Source: Candidatus Micrarchaeota archaeon (GTDB lineage Archaea; Micrarchaeota; Micrarchaeia; Micrarchaeales; Micrarchaeaceae). From it: a DNA stretch of 64,000 nucleotides. This document shows, in pieces, positions 44,048-53,957 of this stretch. The notes beneath the pieces were generated by a model. The model made no database searches. It was not told the DNA's origin and saw only the letters and a program-made list of their open reading frames with translations. The stretch lies in the NCBI GenBank assembly GCA_028866575.1, contig JAGWHU010000004.1:1-64000 (forward strand), given 5' to 3'. Within the stretch, counting starts at the first letter, position 1. Every line of letters begins with the position of its first letter. Position numbers and translations under genes: made by a program.

Positions 44048-45565
44048 GTGCTAGATATAAAAACTCTTGAAAATTGGCTTTGGGATGCCGCTTGTAAGAT
44101 AAGGGGAGAAATAGATGCACCCAAATATAAGGATTATATTCTACCATTGATTTTTCTTAAAAGATTGTCCGATGTATACGAAGATGACGTTGCTAAATTA
44201 ACCAAGGAGTATGGAGATATAAAAACCTCAGAGGAACTAATAGAGGAAGATCATAGTTTAGTTTGGTTCTATTTGCCAAAAAAGACAAGATGGTCATTTA
44301 TCATAAAACAGACAACAAAATTAGGTGAAACTCTTACTGATGCTGTCCGATCCATAACGAAAGAAAATCCAAAATTACAAGGTGTTATAGACATCGTAGA
44401 TTTCAATGCAACTACTGCTGGGCAGAGAATAATCAGTGATGAAAAGTTAAGATTATTGATAGACACATTGGATAAACATAGACTTGGTCTAAATGATGTT
44501 GAACCAGACATTCTTGGAAGAGCATATGAATATCTATTAAGAAAATTTGCAGAAGGCTCTGGTCAAAGTGCGGGAGAGTTTTATACACCAGGAGAAGTTG
44601 CAATTTTGATGGCCAATATTGTTGATCCAGAACAAGGAAATGAAGTGTATGATCCTTGTCTAGGTTCTGCTGGACTTCTCATAAAATGTCATCTAAGGTT
44701 TGTTGAAAAATATGGTGATAATACTAAGATAAAACCATTAAGGTTCTATGGTCAAGAAGTATTACCTCCAACCTACGCTATGGCTAAGATGAATACGTTT
44801 ATTCATCAGATGAGCGCAGATATAGCATTAGGAGACACTATGAATAGACCTGCTTTTCTAAGTCAATCTGGTGCTTTAAAGAAATTTGATATTGTTCTTG
44901 CAAATCCGATGTGGAATCAAGATTTTTCTCAGAATACTTACGAAAACGATACATATAATCGCTTTGTATTTGGATATCCACAATCAAGCAGTGCTGATTG
45001 GGGCTGGGTTCAACACATGTTTGCTTCTCTAAATAATAAAGGCAGAATGGCAGTTGTCCTTGATACCGGTGCAGTTTCAAGAGGTTCTGGGAACGAAGGT
45101 TCAAGTCGAGAAAGAGATATAAGAAAGGGATTTGTTGAGAGAGATCTGATAGAGGCAGTCATCTTGATGCCAGAAAACTTATTCTATAATACGCCTTCGG
45201 CAGGAATAATCCTTATTATAAATAAAGACAAAAAGTTTAAAAATAAAATTTTACTAATAAACGCTTCAAAACTTCTGGAAAAAAGGAGACCCAAAAACTT
45301 TATCCCTGAAAATGAGATTTTACACATTTCTAATATTTATAAAAAATTCAAAGTTGAAGATAGCATAAGTAAAATAGTTTCAAATGGAGATTTGGCAAAG
45401 AATGATTACAATATAAGCCCTTCCAGATATATTTCACAAAATGGTAATGACAAAGTTCTACCTTTGGATGAAGCAGTTACATTATTGAAAGCCGCAGAAG
45501 AAGAAAGGAAACATGCCGATAAGAATTTGAACAACGTGTTTGAACAAATGGGATTTGAGGTATAG
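44048..45565 (+). CDS. hsdM: Type I restriction-modification methyltransferase subunit HsdM
   Basis: The 505-residue protein has the helical N-terminal HsdM domain, motif I YDPCLGSAGLLI (201-212), GEFYTPGEV upstream of it and catalytic motif IV NPMWNQ (286-291), a variant of NPPF that also occurs in HsdM proteins. It methylates adenine in a bipartite target defined by HsdS and is part of the M2S1 core. GTG start. Separated by 3 nt from hsdS. Confidence 0.93.
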   Translation: MLDIKTLENWLWDAACKIRGEIDAPKYKDYILPLIFLKRLSDVYEDDVAKLTKEYGDIKTSEELIEEDHSLVWFYLPKKTRWSFIIKQTTKLGETLTDAVRSITKENPKLQGVIDIVDFNATTAGQRIISDEKLRLLIDTLDKHRLGLNDVEPDILGRAYEYLLRKFAEGSGQSAGEFYTPGEVAILMANIVDPEQGNEVYDPCLGSAGLLIKCHLRFVEKYGDNTKIKPLRFYGQEVLPPTYAMAKMNTFIHQMSADIALGDTMNRPAFLSQSGALKKFDIVLANPMWNQDFSQNTYENDTYNRFVFGYPQSSSADWGWVQHMFASLNNKGRMAVVLDTGAVSRGSGNEGSSRERDIRKGFVERDLIEAVILMPENLFYNTPSAGIILIINKDKKFKNKILLINASKLLEKRRPKNFIPENEILHISNIYKKFKVEDSISKIVSNGDLAKNDYNISPSRYISQNGNDKVLPLDEAVTLLKAAEEERKHADKNLNNVFEQMGFEV

Positions 45566-45568
45566 CAT

Positions 45569-46762
45569 ATGGATACTAAATATAAAGAAACTGAAATTGG
45601 ACTTGTACCAAAAGAATGGAATATTGTTAGATTAGGTGATATAGTTCATATTTTGGATAAGAAAAGAGTTCCTTTAAGTGAAGATATAAGAGAAAAGAGG
45701 AGGGGAATATATCCTTATTGTGGTGCAAATGGTATAATAGACAACATAAATGAGTATATCTTCGATGGAGAATTTGTTCTCCTTGCAGAAGATGGTGGTT
45801 ACTGGGGTAAATACCAAAATTCTGCATATATTATGAATGGTAAATTCTGGGTAAATAATCATGCACATATCTTAGATGCAATAAAAGAAAAAACATCAAA
45901 TCATTTCTTGGTAAACTATCTAATATACACTGATATGTCTAATTTGATAGGTGGAGATGCACGAGGAAAACTTACACAGCAAATAATGAAATCGATTCCC
46001 ATAGCATTACCGCCTCTTGATGAACAGAAAAATATAATAAATATTATTTCAGCAGTTCAGCAGACAAGAGAAAAAACAGAGCGTGTTATTAATTCCCTTA
46101 ATGAGCTTAAGAAATCTGCAATTAAGCACTTCTTTACTTATGGTGTAGTCAAGTTTGAAAGTATTGATAAAGTAAAACTAAGGAATACCGAATTCGGAAA
46201 GATTCCAGAAAATTGGCTGATTATAAAACTAAATGATATATTTACCATAACAAGTGGTAAAGCACGCCCAAACGATTTAAAAACTGCGCAAGTGGCACAG
46301 CACATTTATCCAGTTTATGGTGGAAATGGTATTATGGGTTATTCAGACAAATATTTATTAGAATCAGATAGTATTGTGATCGGAAGAGTTGGCGAATATT
46401 GTGGTGCAACATATCTTACAAAAGGAAAATGTTGGATTTCAGATAATGCACTATATATTAAAGAACTTAAAAAAGAAACTGATCTACATTATCTTAAATT
46501 AGCTCTCGAATATTTGGATTTGAACAGATTCAAAAATACAGGTGGACAACCTTTGATTTCTCAATCAATTATTTATTCAAAATATATCCCATTCCCAACG
46601 CTTATAGAGCAGGAAAAAATATCTTCAATAATATTAAAAATTAATGAAAAAATTGAATCAGAGGAGAAAAAAAGGGTAGCGCTAGAAGAGACATTTAAAT
46701 CATTATTGAGCAACCTTATGACTGGAAAGATACGAGTAAATGATATAAAATTTGGTAGTTAG
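45569..46762 (+). CDS. hsdS: Type I restriction-modification specificity subunit HsdS
   Basis: The 397 residues form two target-recognition domains with matching starts (KETEIGLVPKEWNIVRLGDI and RNTEFGKIPENWLIIKLNDI), each followed by a conserved helix (PLDEQKNIINIISAVQQTREK and LIEQEKISSIILKINEKIESE) that spaces the two half-sites. The GxxP-EW pattern is typical. The hsdR start codon follows immediately after its stop. Confidence 0.92.
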   Translation: MDTKYKETEIGLVPKEWNIVRLGDIVHILDKKRVPLSEDIREKRRGIYPYCGANGIIDNINEYIFDGEFVLLAEDGGYWGKYQNSAYIMNGKFWVNNHAHILDAIKEKTSNHFLVNYLIYTDMSNLIGGDARGKLTQQIMKSIPIALPPLDEQKNIINIISAVQQTREKTERVINSLNELKKSAIKHFFTYGVVKFESIDKVKLRNTEFGKIPENWLIIKLNDIFTITSGKARPNDLKTAQVAQHIYPVYGGNGIMGYSDKYLLESDSIVIGRVGEYCGATYLTKGKCWISDNALYIKELKKETDLHYLKLALEYLDLNRFKNTGGQPLISQSIIYSKYIPFPTLIEQEKISSIILKINEKIESEEKKRVALEETFKSLLSNLMTGKIRVNDIKFGS

Positions 46763-49651
46763 ATGAGTAAACTTGGTGTAGAAAGAGGTGCCGTTCAGAA
46801 TCCATTGATAAAATATGTTGAAGAAATTGGATGGGAATATATTAATCCTGATGAAGCTCTAAGATTAAGGGGAGGTGAGTCTGGACTTATTTTAAGATCT
46901 ATTTTTGCTGAACAACTGTCTAAATTAAATTCGTTCATGAATAAATCTATGGTGGAAGAACTAATTAAAAAGATAGAAAAGTTACCTCCCAACATTGAGG
47001 GAAATCTACAAGCCTGGGAATATCTTAAAGGTGTAAAGAATGTTTATGTCCCAAAAGAAAAAAGAGAACGTAATGTTGAAATAATTAGTAATGATCTAAA
47101 AAAGAATGTATTTCAAGTAACTGACGAATTCGCTTATACAAACGGAACTAAAACTAATAGATTTGATGTAGTTTTCTTTATCAACGGTTTTCCTATATTT
47201 TTTGTTGAAACCAAAGCATCACACAAAGTAGGTGGAATGGCAGATGCATTAGATCAGGTTAGACGATATCACAAAGAAACGCCAGAGCCACTAACATTAC
47301 TTCAGGTATATACACTAACTCATCTGATCCAATTCTTCTATTCTTCTACTTGGGGATATTCAATGAAATCGCTCTTTAACTGGAAAGTAGAAAGTAAATC
47401 AAAAGATTTTGAAGGATTGGTCAAGGACTTCTTTAACAAAGAAAAATCAATGAAGACAATTTTCGATTATGTTCTATTCACAAGAAAGGACGATGTACTA
47501 CAAAAGGTCGTTCTAAGACCTCACCAGATGAGGGCTATAGACAAAATAATCGAGAGAGTTGCAAGTAAGACAAAAAATAGAGGCTTGGTATGGCATACTC
47601 AAGGTTCTGGAAAGACATATACTATGATTGTTGTTGCTCAGAAAATAATAGAGAATCCCTTATTTGAGAATCCAACTGTTATCATGCTCGTTGACAGGAA
47701 CGAATTGGAAACTCAATTATTCGGAAATCTAGAATCTGTAGGTTTCAAAGACGTACATGTAGTTGATTCAAAGAGGACCTTGCTTGAACTATTGCAGACA
47801 GACACTAAAGGACTGATTGTAACAATGATACATAAGTTTGAAGGTATGCCAAAGGACGTCAATACAAAAAAGAACCTTTTCGTGCTTGTTGATGAAGCTC
47901 ATAGAACTACTGGAGGGGACCTTGGCAACTACCTCATGGGTGCTTTACCAAATGCGACATACATTGGGTTTACAGGGACACCGATAGATAAGACCTCGCA
48001 TGGCAAGGGAACGTTTGTTACCTTTGGCAAGGATGACACTACTGGCTACCTTGATAAATATGGGATAGCTGAATCTATAGAAGATGGGACTACAGTTAAG
48101 CTCCATTACTCTCTTGCCTCTAATGAGCTATTGCCAGACAAGGAGACATTGAACAAAGAGTTCCTGGACCTGAAAGCGGCAGAAGGAGTAAGTGACATAG
48201 AATACCTTAACAAGATCTTGGATAAGGCAGTCAACCTAAAGAACATGCTTAAGAACAAAACAAGAGTAAAAAAGGTGGCCAAGTACATAGCCGAGCATTA
48301 CAAAAGCTACGTTGAGCCTATGGGTTACAAGGCATTCCTGGTGGCAGTTGACAGAGATGCGTGTGCCATGTATAAACAGGAGCTTGACAAGCTACTACCA
48401 AAGGAATACTCGGAAGTTGTCTATAGTCCGGCCCAGAACGACCCTCCAGAATTACAAAAATACTACCTTTTGGATGAGAAGGAGAAGCAAATAAGAAAGG
48501 ACTTCACAAAACAGGACAAAATGCCAAAAATACTCATAGTTACTGAAAAGCTCCTCACTGGGTTTGATGCACCAATACTTTATTGCATGTATCTTGACAA
48601 GCCGATGAGAGACCATGTGCTTCTTCAGGCAATAGCCAGGGTCAACAGGCCATATGAAGATGAGCAAGGTAGGAAGAAGCCATGCGGCTTCGTGCTTGAT
48701 TTCATAGGTATATTCGATAAACTCGAGAAGGCGTTATCTTTTGACTCTCACGATATAGCAGGCATAATAAAGGATATCGAAGTTCTAAAGGACAAATTCA
48801 AGAGTTTAATGGAACACGATGCGAAGACCTACCTATCCATAATCAAAGGTAAAACGCAAGATAAAGCAGTTGAAGCTATACTTAACCACTTCAAGAATGA
48901 GGTCAGGCGGAAGGACTTCTATGAATTCTACAACGAGCTTTCGAATATTTATGAGATTGTGTCTCCCGATTCCTTTCTGAGGGACTACATAGAGGACTAT
49001 GACACCCTATCGAGGATGGTCAAGATCCTGAAGGAGGCATATGAACCAGGAATAGTTATTGACAGGGAATTCTCAAGGAAGACAGCAAAATTGGTTCAAG
49101 AACATACGAAAGTCGGTCAGATAAAGTCAAGTTTGGACGTATATGAGATCAATCAGGATACTATAAAGAAACTCGAGAAGAATCAAGCTTCTGATACTGA
49201 GAAGGTATTCAACCTTTTGAAGAGCATAGAAAAGGTCGTAACTGAACAGTTCAACAAGAATCCATATCTTATACCAATAGGGGAAAGGGCTGAGACTATC
49301 TCTGCAATGTTCATACAGCGGCAACATGATACCAAAGAGACCCTTGAGGATCTGAAAGAGCTTATAAATGATATAAACAACGCAAAGAAGGAGCAGAGTG
49401 AGAAAAGGATGCCATCCGATGTCTTTGCAGTCTATTGGGTATTGAGGAACGAAGGCTTAACCCAAGCTGATGACATAGCAAGGCACAGTGGAGAATTGTT
49501 TAACAAATATCCCTATTGGAGAACAAGTGAGGAGCAAGAAAGGAAAGTCAAACAGGAACTTTATAAGATTTTGATTACAAATAGTATAAGCAATAAGAAA
49601 GCTGTCCAGATAGGGACGAAACTGGTCAACATTCTAAAGAAGGGGGAATGA
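46763..49651 (+). CDS. hsdR: Type I restriction endonuclease subunit HsdR
   Basis: The 962-residue motor-nuclease has an N-terminal PD-(D/E)XK domain (RFDVVFFI with Asp135, FFVETKA with Glu149 and Lys151), then an SF2 translocase with Walker A GSGKT (281-285), DEAH (377-380), the GFTGTP and LLTGFDAP motifs, and QAIARVNRP. It translocates DNA and cuts when motors stall. By eye the 5' part is more AT-rich than the region from about 47.9 kb on, suggesting mosaic origin. Confidence 0.94.
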   Translation: MSKLGVERGAVQNPLIKYVEEIGWEYINPDEALRLRGGESGLILRSIFAEQLSKLNSFMNKSMVEELIKKIEKLPPNIEGNLQAWEYLKGVKNVYVPKEKRERNVEIISNDLKKNVFQVTDEFAYTNGTKTNRFDVVFFINGFPIFFVETKASHKVGGMADALDQVRRYHKETPEPLTLLQVYTLTHLIQFFYSSTWGYSMKSLFNWKVESKSKDFEGLVKDFFNKEKSMKTIFDYVLFTRKDDVLQKVVLRPHQMRAIDKIIERVASKTKNRGLVWHTQGSGKTYTMIVVAQKIIENPLFENPTVIMLVDRNELETQLFGNLESVGFKDVHVVDSKRTLLELLQTDTKGLIVTMIHKFEGMPKDVNTKKNLFVLVDEAHRTTGGDLGNYLMGALPNATYIGFTGTPIDKTSHGKGTFVTFGKDDTTGYLDKYGIAESIEDGTTVKLHYSLASNELLPDKETLNKEFLDLKAAEGVSDIEYLNKILDKAVNLKNMLKNKTRVKKVAKYIAEHYKSYVEPMGYKAFLVAVDRDACAMYKQELDKLLPKEYSEVVYSPAQNDPPELQKYYLLDEKEKQIRKDFTKQDKMPKILIVTEKLLTGFDAPILYCMYLDKPMRDHVLLQAIARVNRPYEDEQGRKKPCGFVLDFIGIFDKLEKALSFDSHDIAGIIKDIEVLKDKFKSLMEHDAKTYLSIIKGKTQDKAVEAILNHFKNEVRRKDFYEFYNELSNIYEIVSPDSFLRDYIEDYDTLSRMVKILKEAYEPGIVIDREFSRKTAKLVQEHTKVGQIKSSLDVYEINQDTIKKLEKNQASDTEKVFNLLKSIEKVVTEQFNKNPYLIPIGERAETISAMFIQRQHDTKETLEDLKELINDINNAKKEQSEKRMPSDVFAVYWVLRNEGLTQADDIARHSGELFNKYPYWRTSEEQERKVKQELYKILITNSISNKKAVQIGTKLVNILKKGE

Positions 49652-49652
49652 T

Positions 49653-49934
49653 ATGCTTGAAGACGACTTTAAAAAGGAGGTATTCGATTGGGCTAGTGAA
49701 GTAGGTGTCAAACCAAAAGAAGTCCATATAAGGAAAATGAGTAAAAAATGGGCAAGTTGCTCAACTAAAGGGCGAGTAACATTCTCATCAGAACTTCTTG
49801 AAAAACCTATAGACTTCAGAAATGAAGTAATAGCCCATGAATTATTACATATGAGATACAAAAATCATGATAAAATGTTTAAAGCAGTTTTGAATGCACA
49901 TCTAGATAAGAAGAATAATGTTAAGATAAAATGA
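49653..49934 (+). CDS. YgjP-like (DUF45) metallopeptidase domain protein
   Basis: The short 93-residue protein has KKWASCSTKGRVTFSSELL, then VIAHELLHMRYKNHDKMF with HELLH at 62-66 and His72, the YgjP/DUF45 zinc peptidase signature. Only the catalytic core is present; typical YgjP proteins are over 200 residues. Such genes often accompany type I hsdR. It begins 1 nt after the hsdR stop, in the same operon. Function in restriction is not known. Confidence 0.8.
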   Translation: MLEDDFKKEVFDWASEVGVKPKEVHIRKMSKKWASCSTKGRVTFSSELLEKPIDFRNEVIAHELLHMRYKNHDKMFKAVLNAHLDKKNNVKIK

Positions 49935-49986
49935 TTGGTAAGCAAATATGAACAAGGTGTTAAAATGACTTTTATTTGGTGATAAT

Positions 49987-51771
49987 ATGAGAAGGGAAAG
50001 AAAAATTAATGCCAGGAATTATCGTTTAGATTCATTTAATATCAAAAACTTTAGATCTATAAACAATTTATCAATGAATTTTCCTGTAAACGATCTAATG
50101 ATAATCTGTGGTGCAAATAACGTTGGCAAGACAAACTTTCTTAGAGCATTAGACCTATTTTTCTCATTGGATTCTGACAAATTCAATGAAATAGACGATA
50201 TACCTTATTTTATTTCTGAGGGTTCTAGAGGTGGCGGATATAAGACTACATTTAATGCAATTTTTATTTCAGATTCATTTAGAAAAGTAAAGATTAAAGC
50301 AATATTTGAAAAAATAGAAGGTGAAAAACGAGTTACAGTAACTGGCAAGTTAGGCAGACAGAATATAAGAGAGGATAGAATAAGAGATTTCATATCAGGA
50401 TTTAGATTTATCTTTATAGAATCTAGTAACATTGATATAACAAATACAATTGCACAGATTCTAAATAGTGACGTTCTTTTAACCCTGGCCAATAATAAAA
50501 AGAACAAAATTGTCTTAGACGATCTAAACAAATTTATTGAAGAATCAAAAAATTCAGTCAAAAGAATCCAGGATGAAATTACCACAATTATAAAAGAAAC
50601 TGTTGAAGGGATAGAGGGGATAGATCCAACCAAATGGAAAGCAGAAATATTGTTTCCAGAGTTTAAAAGTCTAAGGGACGCAATTTCTAACTTAGTTGTT
50701 TTTACATTGAATGATTCAAATAATAGGGTAATTAAAACCAAGGGAAGTGGTATACAAAGGGTCGTGCTTTTCTCATTGATACAATATATATCTGATAGTT
50801 CTGGTAAGAATATCATATGGGGTATAGATGAGCCAGAAGTGTTTTTGCAGCCAGCGTTACAAAAGAAGATGCAGGGCAGAATTGCCGGTCTTGCAAAATC
50901 TATACCTATAATAATAACAACACATTCTCATAATTTTATAGACCTAAAGAGTATGGACCATACATACTTATTCGAAGCATCAAAGGTAGAGGCTAAACAA
51001 TACAAAAGGAAACCAAATCAGACATTCTATGAGTCAAAAACTTTGATTAACTCAAGTTCTGGAATTGAGAAAATAAATCTGATAAAGAGACATTTAGGCA
51101 TAACAAGAGGAGACACTTGGGAATTGCTGCCTTATAACCTATTAGTTGAAGGAGAAGATGATAAGATGTATATTAATAGTCTTATGGAATTTTATGGAAT
51201 AGAAAAACCAAACATATTTGTTGCAGAAGGTGCAGACAAAGCAAAAAACTATCTAAATTTTCTTAATGACTATGCAAAAGAGATAAAATATAGGCCAAAA
51301 GTTCTATGCATATTAGACCATGATAATAAAGGTATAGAAGTTTACAAATATTTACAGAGTAATTCAAATAAATACGGAAATTTAGAAGTTACGGCAACAC
51401 ATATGCCTAGATTTGATGGGCGAGTATCTGAAGAACACAGATATGAAATTGAGGATTTTCTACCCAAGGAAATGGTTTTAGATGCAGTAAATTATTTCTT
51501 ATACAAAAAGGGGTATCAAAAACTCGGAGTAGATTCGTTATCAAACAGAACTAATACCGCATATGACAAGAAAGAAATCTTAAATTTACTAAGTCTATTG
51601 GCGGTAGTAAAAAACCCTGATCTCAAAGATTTAGACTTATCCAGTCCAGAGATTAAAAAATATCTATGTAAAATTATATGTGATTCATTAAAGATTAATC
51701 AAAATAACTATGGGGAGCTGTTAAAACAAAATCAGATAATTAAAAATTTTATTTCATCTATAGCAACTTAA
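49987..51771 (+). CDS. OLD family ATPase/TOPRIM nuclease
   Basis: The 594-residue protein joins an ABC/SMC-like ATPase (Walker A GANNVGKT at 42-49; WGIDEPEVFLQP as signature/Walker B; TTHSHNF) to a C-terminal TOPRIM nuclease (LLVEGEDDK Glu; ILDHDNKG). OLD nucleases of class 1 stand alone and act against phages. No UvrD-like GajB is adjacent, so it is not a Gabija pair. GGTGATA precedes the ATG. Confidence 0.88.
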   Translation: MRRERKINARNYRLDSFNIKNFRSINNLSMNFPVNDLMIICGANNVGKTNFLRALDLFFSLDSDKFNEIDDIPYFISEGSRGGGYKTTFNAIFISDSFRKVKIKAIFEKIEGEKRVTVTGKLGRQNIREDRIRDFISGFRFIFIESSNIDITNTIAQILNSDVLLTLANNKKNKIVLDDLNKFIEESKNSVKRIQDEITTIIKETVEGIEGIDPTKWKAEILFPEFKSLRDAISNLVVFTLNDSNNRVIKTKGSGIQRVVLFSLIQYISDSSGKNIIWGIDEPEVFLQPALQKKMQGRIAGLAKSIPIIITTHSHNFIDLKSMDHTYLFEASKVEAKQYKRKPNQTFYESKTLINSSSGIEKINLIKRHLGITRGDTWELLPYNLLVEGEDDKMYINSLMEFYGIEKPNIFVAEGADKAKNYLNFLNDYAKEIKYRPKVLCILDHDNKGIEVYKYLQSNSNKYGNLEVTATHMPRFDGRVSEEHRYEIEDFLPKEMVLDAVNYFLYKKGYQKLGVDSLSNRTNTAYDKKEILNLLSLLAVVKNPDLKDLDLSSPEIKKYLCKIICDSLKINQNNYGELLKQNQIIKNFISSIAT

Positions 51772-51849
51772 TTAATCTAAGTAAGACGAGTAGCCACGCT
51801 TTCTAAATACAAGTAGTATCCTAACCGTTATCATACAAATCAAGATAAT

Positions 51850-51942
51850 GGTGTTATAAATGATCAATGCCCATACTGCCCTAGCATGCTTAGTACAAAT
51901 GGCTCATACAGGGTGCATAAGCATCGTTATTGCAAGTAAACT
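51850..51942 (+). pseudogene. Possible transposase zinc-finger remnant
   Basis: A frame encodes CPYCPSMLSTNGSYRVHKHRYC, resembling the N-terminal zinc finger of IS1/ISNCY-type transposases (CPxC...G...HRY.C). It ends at a stop after 30 codons and lacks a downstream catalytic domain. Its small size leaves it tentative. Confidence 0.25.
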
Positions 51943-51960
51943 TTCTGGAACACAAGATTT

Positions 51961-52224
51961 TCACATTTGATTACTCATTAGATTCTTTGCAGATTCAAGT
52001 TCTTTTCTTATCTTGGGGTCCCTAAGAGGTACGATTAACATACTACCTCCATTTCTATTTGCAATAAGCTTGAATCTCCTTATATTGTTTTCCAGCCCCC
52101 ATCTGCTTGCTTCAGCACCAAGGTAAAGCTTGTATGAATGCCCTTTTTGGTGAGCAGGTATTATTGAGACTATCAGATCATCTTCAGTAGTGCGCTCCCG
52201 TGCTATTGTTGTACTTTTTTTCAT
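51961..52224 (-). CDS. Small AbrB-like regulator next to integrase
   Basis: The 87 residues (ATG 52224) include LIVSIIPAHQKGHSYKLYLGAEASRW and RFKLIANRNGGSMLIVPL, consistent with a swapped-hairpin or other beta-rich DNA-binding fold. The upstream frame ends at 52230 with an alternative ATG. It lies near the integrase on the same strand. A box A-like AT stretch is not obvious. Function unknown. Confidence 0.45.
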   Translation of the reverse strand: MKKSTTIARERTTEDDLIVSIIPAHQKGHSYKLYLGAEASRWGLENNIRRFKLIANRNGGSMLIVPLRDPKIRKELESAKNLMSNQM

Positions 52225-52230
52225 CGGCAT

Positions 52231-52528
52231 GTTGTAGACCTGTTTTGAGGGGTGGTAAACCAGACATTCACGCCCCTTACTTATTCCAATTTTATGGAAC
52301 TTATTTAAGGAATTTATGTGCTGAATGGTATAAATTCCTTTACATTTTTGTAGTCATATACTGCCAGTATATTACTATAATTTGTCGTCGTAAAAATATG
52401 ATGTGTAAAAAATTCAAAAAAACGCAACATGCCGCGCAAAGGGATCTCAATAACAGTTCAAGGTGAACTGTGAACAAGGTCTAAAAAAACGTGCATTTTT
52501 CTCTTATATTAGTACTTTGCAGGTCATT
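52231..52528 (+). other. 298-bp gene-free stretch before the integrase
   Basis: No gene visible. It contains a short perfect inverted repeat GTTCA-AGG-TGAAC at 52456-52468 followed by GTGAAC, and AT-rich segments; may hold recombinase arm sites. Nothing else recognised. Confidence 0.35.
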
Positions 52529-53836
52529 TCAAACCGGTGTGGATGCATCCGGCTTGCTTTTATGATCATATCGCCTTGCTTTCTGCAGTGTCTGTCCTAG
52601 TGGTTGATTATCCACCTGCAGGCCCTTATCGATAAGCTTTGGATAGTATATGCTCCCTTTTGTCAGCATGCTCTTTATCTCTGCCAGCTCATCTCTTAGT
52701 GCCTGCATCTCAGCATTCCTATCTATCTGGCCCCTACGGATTTTCTCCTGATCCAGGTATGCTGAGCACCTGGCACATACCTCTGCATCCGGCTCATTCT
52801 TCAGATGGCACCTCCAACACTCTTTTGGTATCAGTTTCGGTTCAGGTATCTTCATCTCCCTGTTTCCCAGCGCCCTTATCGCGCTCTTCACCGTCTGGTC
52901 GTTGAGATGGACGTATACATTTGCCATCTCATTGCTAGCCCATCCGAAATACCGGCGCATCACCTCTGGATTGAAATTCTGTCCTGCGAGGAAAGATGCA
53001 AAGCTGTGCCTGAATAGGTGCGCATATATACGCCTCCCCTTCAGCTCTGGAATCCTGCATTTGAGGTCGTGCAGCATCTTCTTCAGGCTCATGTAACTCA
53101 GCCAGTCCTCTGTTGGTATTCCGTTCTGCAGCTTGACAAATAGAGGTGCCATTGGCTCTGCGTTGCTGCGCATCTGATGGATGTAACTGATGAGATATGT
53201 CGGATTCAGCAGTGCTATTGTCCTCTGGCCCGATTTTCCTGTGACTGTTATGTCTACCTCATCATTCTCTATCCTTATGCTATTCATCCTGATCGTCAGT
53301 AATTCACCTACACGCAAACCGCTCCATAGCAAACTCAGCAGCGCCTTGTCACGCGGATTCCTGCACTGCCTTATAAGGCTCTCGACATCTGCCTCTGACA
53401 GCATGTCAGTGGGCAGCAACGCGTTTTTCACCCTGTCGGGCCTTATGTCCTCGACTATCTTCGGATATGTGCTGCTCTTGAGCAGGAATTTGTAGAATTT
53501 GCGCAGTGTCATCTTTATCTTGCCCCTCGAGATGGTCGCTATCGGCTTTCCATCCTTCCGCCTGGCATTGTTTATGGCTATCACTATACGCTCAATATCT
53601 GCCTTTGTGGCCCTCTTCGCGTCCTTGTCGCCCAATTCCTTCAGTACAAAAATCAGCTCGTCCAGACGCTTGGCGATGGTCCTCTTTGCCCTGTTCTGCA
53701 GCTCCATCCACACCTTGAACTGCAATGCATAGGATTTGTTCGGCTCCTCAAGCTTGTTTATCCGTCTCAGCTGCGTCCTTATCTGTACTTCGCCGTTGTC
53801 GATGTATGGATTCTCCATACTGATATTCTGTGCCAT
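52529..53836 (-). CDS. Tyrosine recombinase/integrase with zinc ribbon (element B)
   Basis: The 435-residue protein has a SAM-like N-terminal domain and a catalytic domain with Arg175 (SGLRVGELL), Lys201, HLFRHS (His273, Arg276), Trp299 and nucleophile Tyr308 in ANVYVHL. A zinc ribbon (Cys340, 343, 354, 357) and a linker tail follow. Same architecture as the integrase of element A, with host-like codon use. It is 50 nt from tRNA-Thr, its target. Confidence 0.93.
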   Translation of the reverse strand: MAQNISMENPYIDNGEVQIRTQLRRINKLEEPNKSYALQFKVWMELQNRAKRTIAKRLDELIFVLKELGDKDAKRATKADIERIVIAINNARRKDGKPIATISRGKIKMTLRKFYKFLLKSSTYPKIVEDIRPDRVKNALLPTDMLSEADVESLIRQCRNPRDKALLSLLWSGLRVGELLTIRMNSIRIENDEVDITVTGKSGQRTIALLNPTYLISYIHQMRSNAEPMAPLFVKLQNGIPTEDWLSYMSLKKMLHDLKCRIPELKGRRIYAHLFRHSFASFLAGQNFNPEVMRRYFGWASNEMANVYVHLNDQTVKSAIRALGNREMKIPEPKLIPKECWRCHLKNEPDAEVCARCSAYLDQEKIRRGQIDRNAEMQALRDELAEIKSMLTKGSIYYPKLIDKGLQVDNQPLGQTLQKARRYDHKSKPDASTPV

Positions 53837-53881
53837 TGCCCCTTTATAATAAGGGTGGCCACGGGAGTGATACTCCGACTT

Positions 53882-53897
53882 ACCGAGCCCCGGGAGG
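53882..53897 (-). repeat. Right attachment site of element B (within tRNA-Thr)
   Basis: Identical to 40276-40291. It covers the acceptor and T-stem 3' strand of tRNA-Thr on the minus strand; the tRNA remains intact. Confidence 0.85.
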
Positions 53898-53957
53898 GAT
53901 TTGAACCCCCGACTTACTGCTTACGAAGCAGTCACTCTACCCCTGAGTTACCGAGGC
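53886..53957 (-). tRNA. tRNA-Thr (anticodon CGT)
   Basis: Minus-strand cloverleaf: acceptor GCCTCGG/CCGGGGC, D-stem ACTC/GAGT, anticodon stem ACTGC/GCAGT with loop TTCGTAA (anticodon CGT), T-stem GGGGG/CCCTC with loop TTCAAAT; discriminator T. No intron. It is the docking site of element B. Confidence 0.93.

Larger units (their letters stand above)
40276..53897. mobile_element. Integrated element B at tRNA-Thr, carrying type I restriction-modification and other defence genes
   Basis: Bounded by the 16-bp repeat; the integrase (52529-53836) lies 45 nt from the tRNA. Cargo in order: two unknown genes, a membrane protein, a DGQHR protein, Dam-like methylase, HsdM, HsdS, HsdR, YgjP-like peptidase, OLD nuclease, small regulator. 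No replication or structural virus genes, so it behaves as an integrative defence island. Most cargo is AT-rich, whereas the integrase is close to backbone composition. Confidence 0.8.

Noticed and set aside
49987-51771. Gabija (GajA) reading of the OLD nuclease
   Set aside because: No UvrD-like GajB neighbour; a class 1 OLD nuclease is the simpler call.
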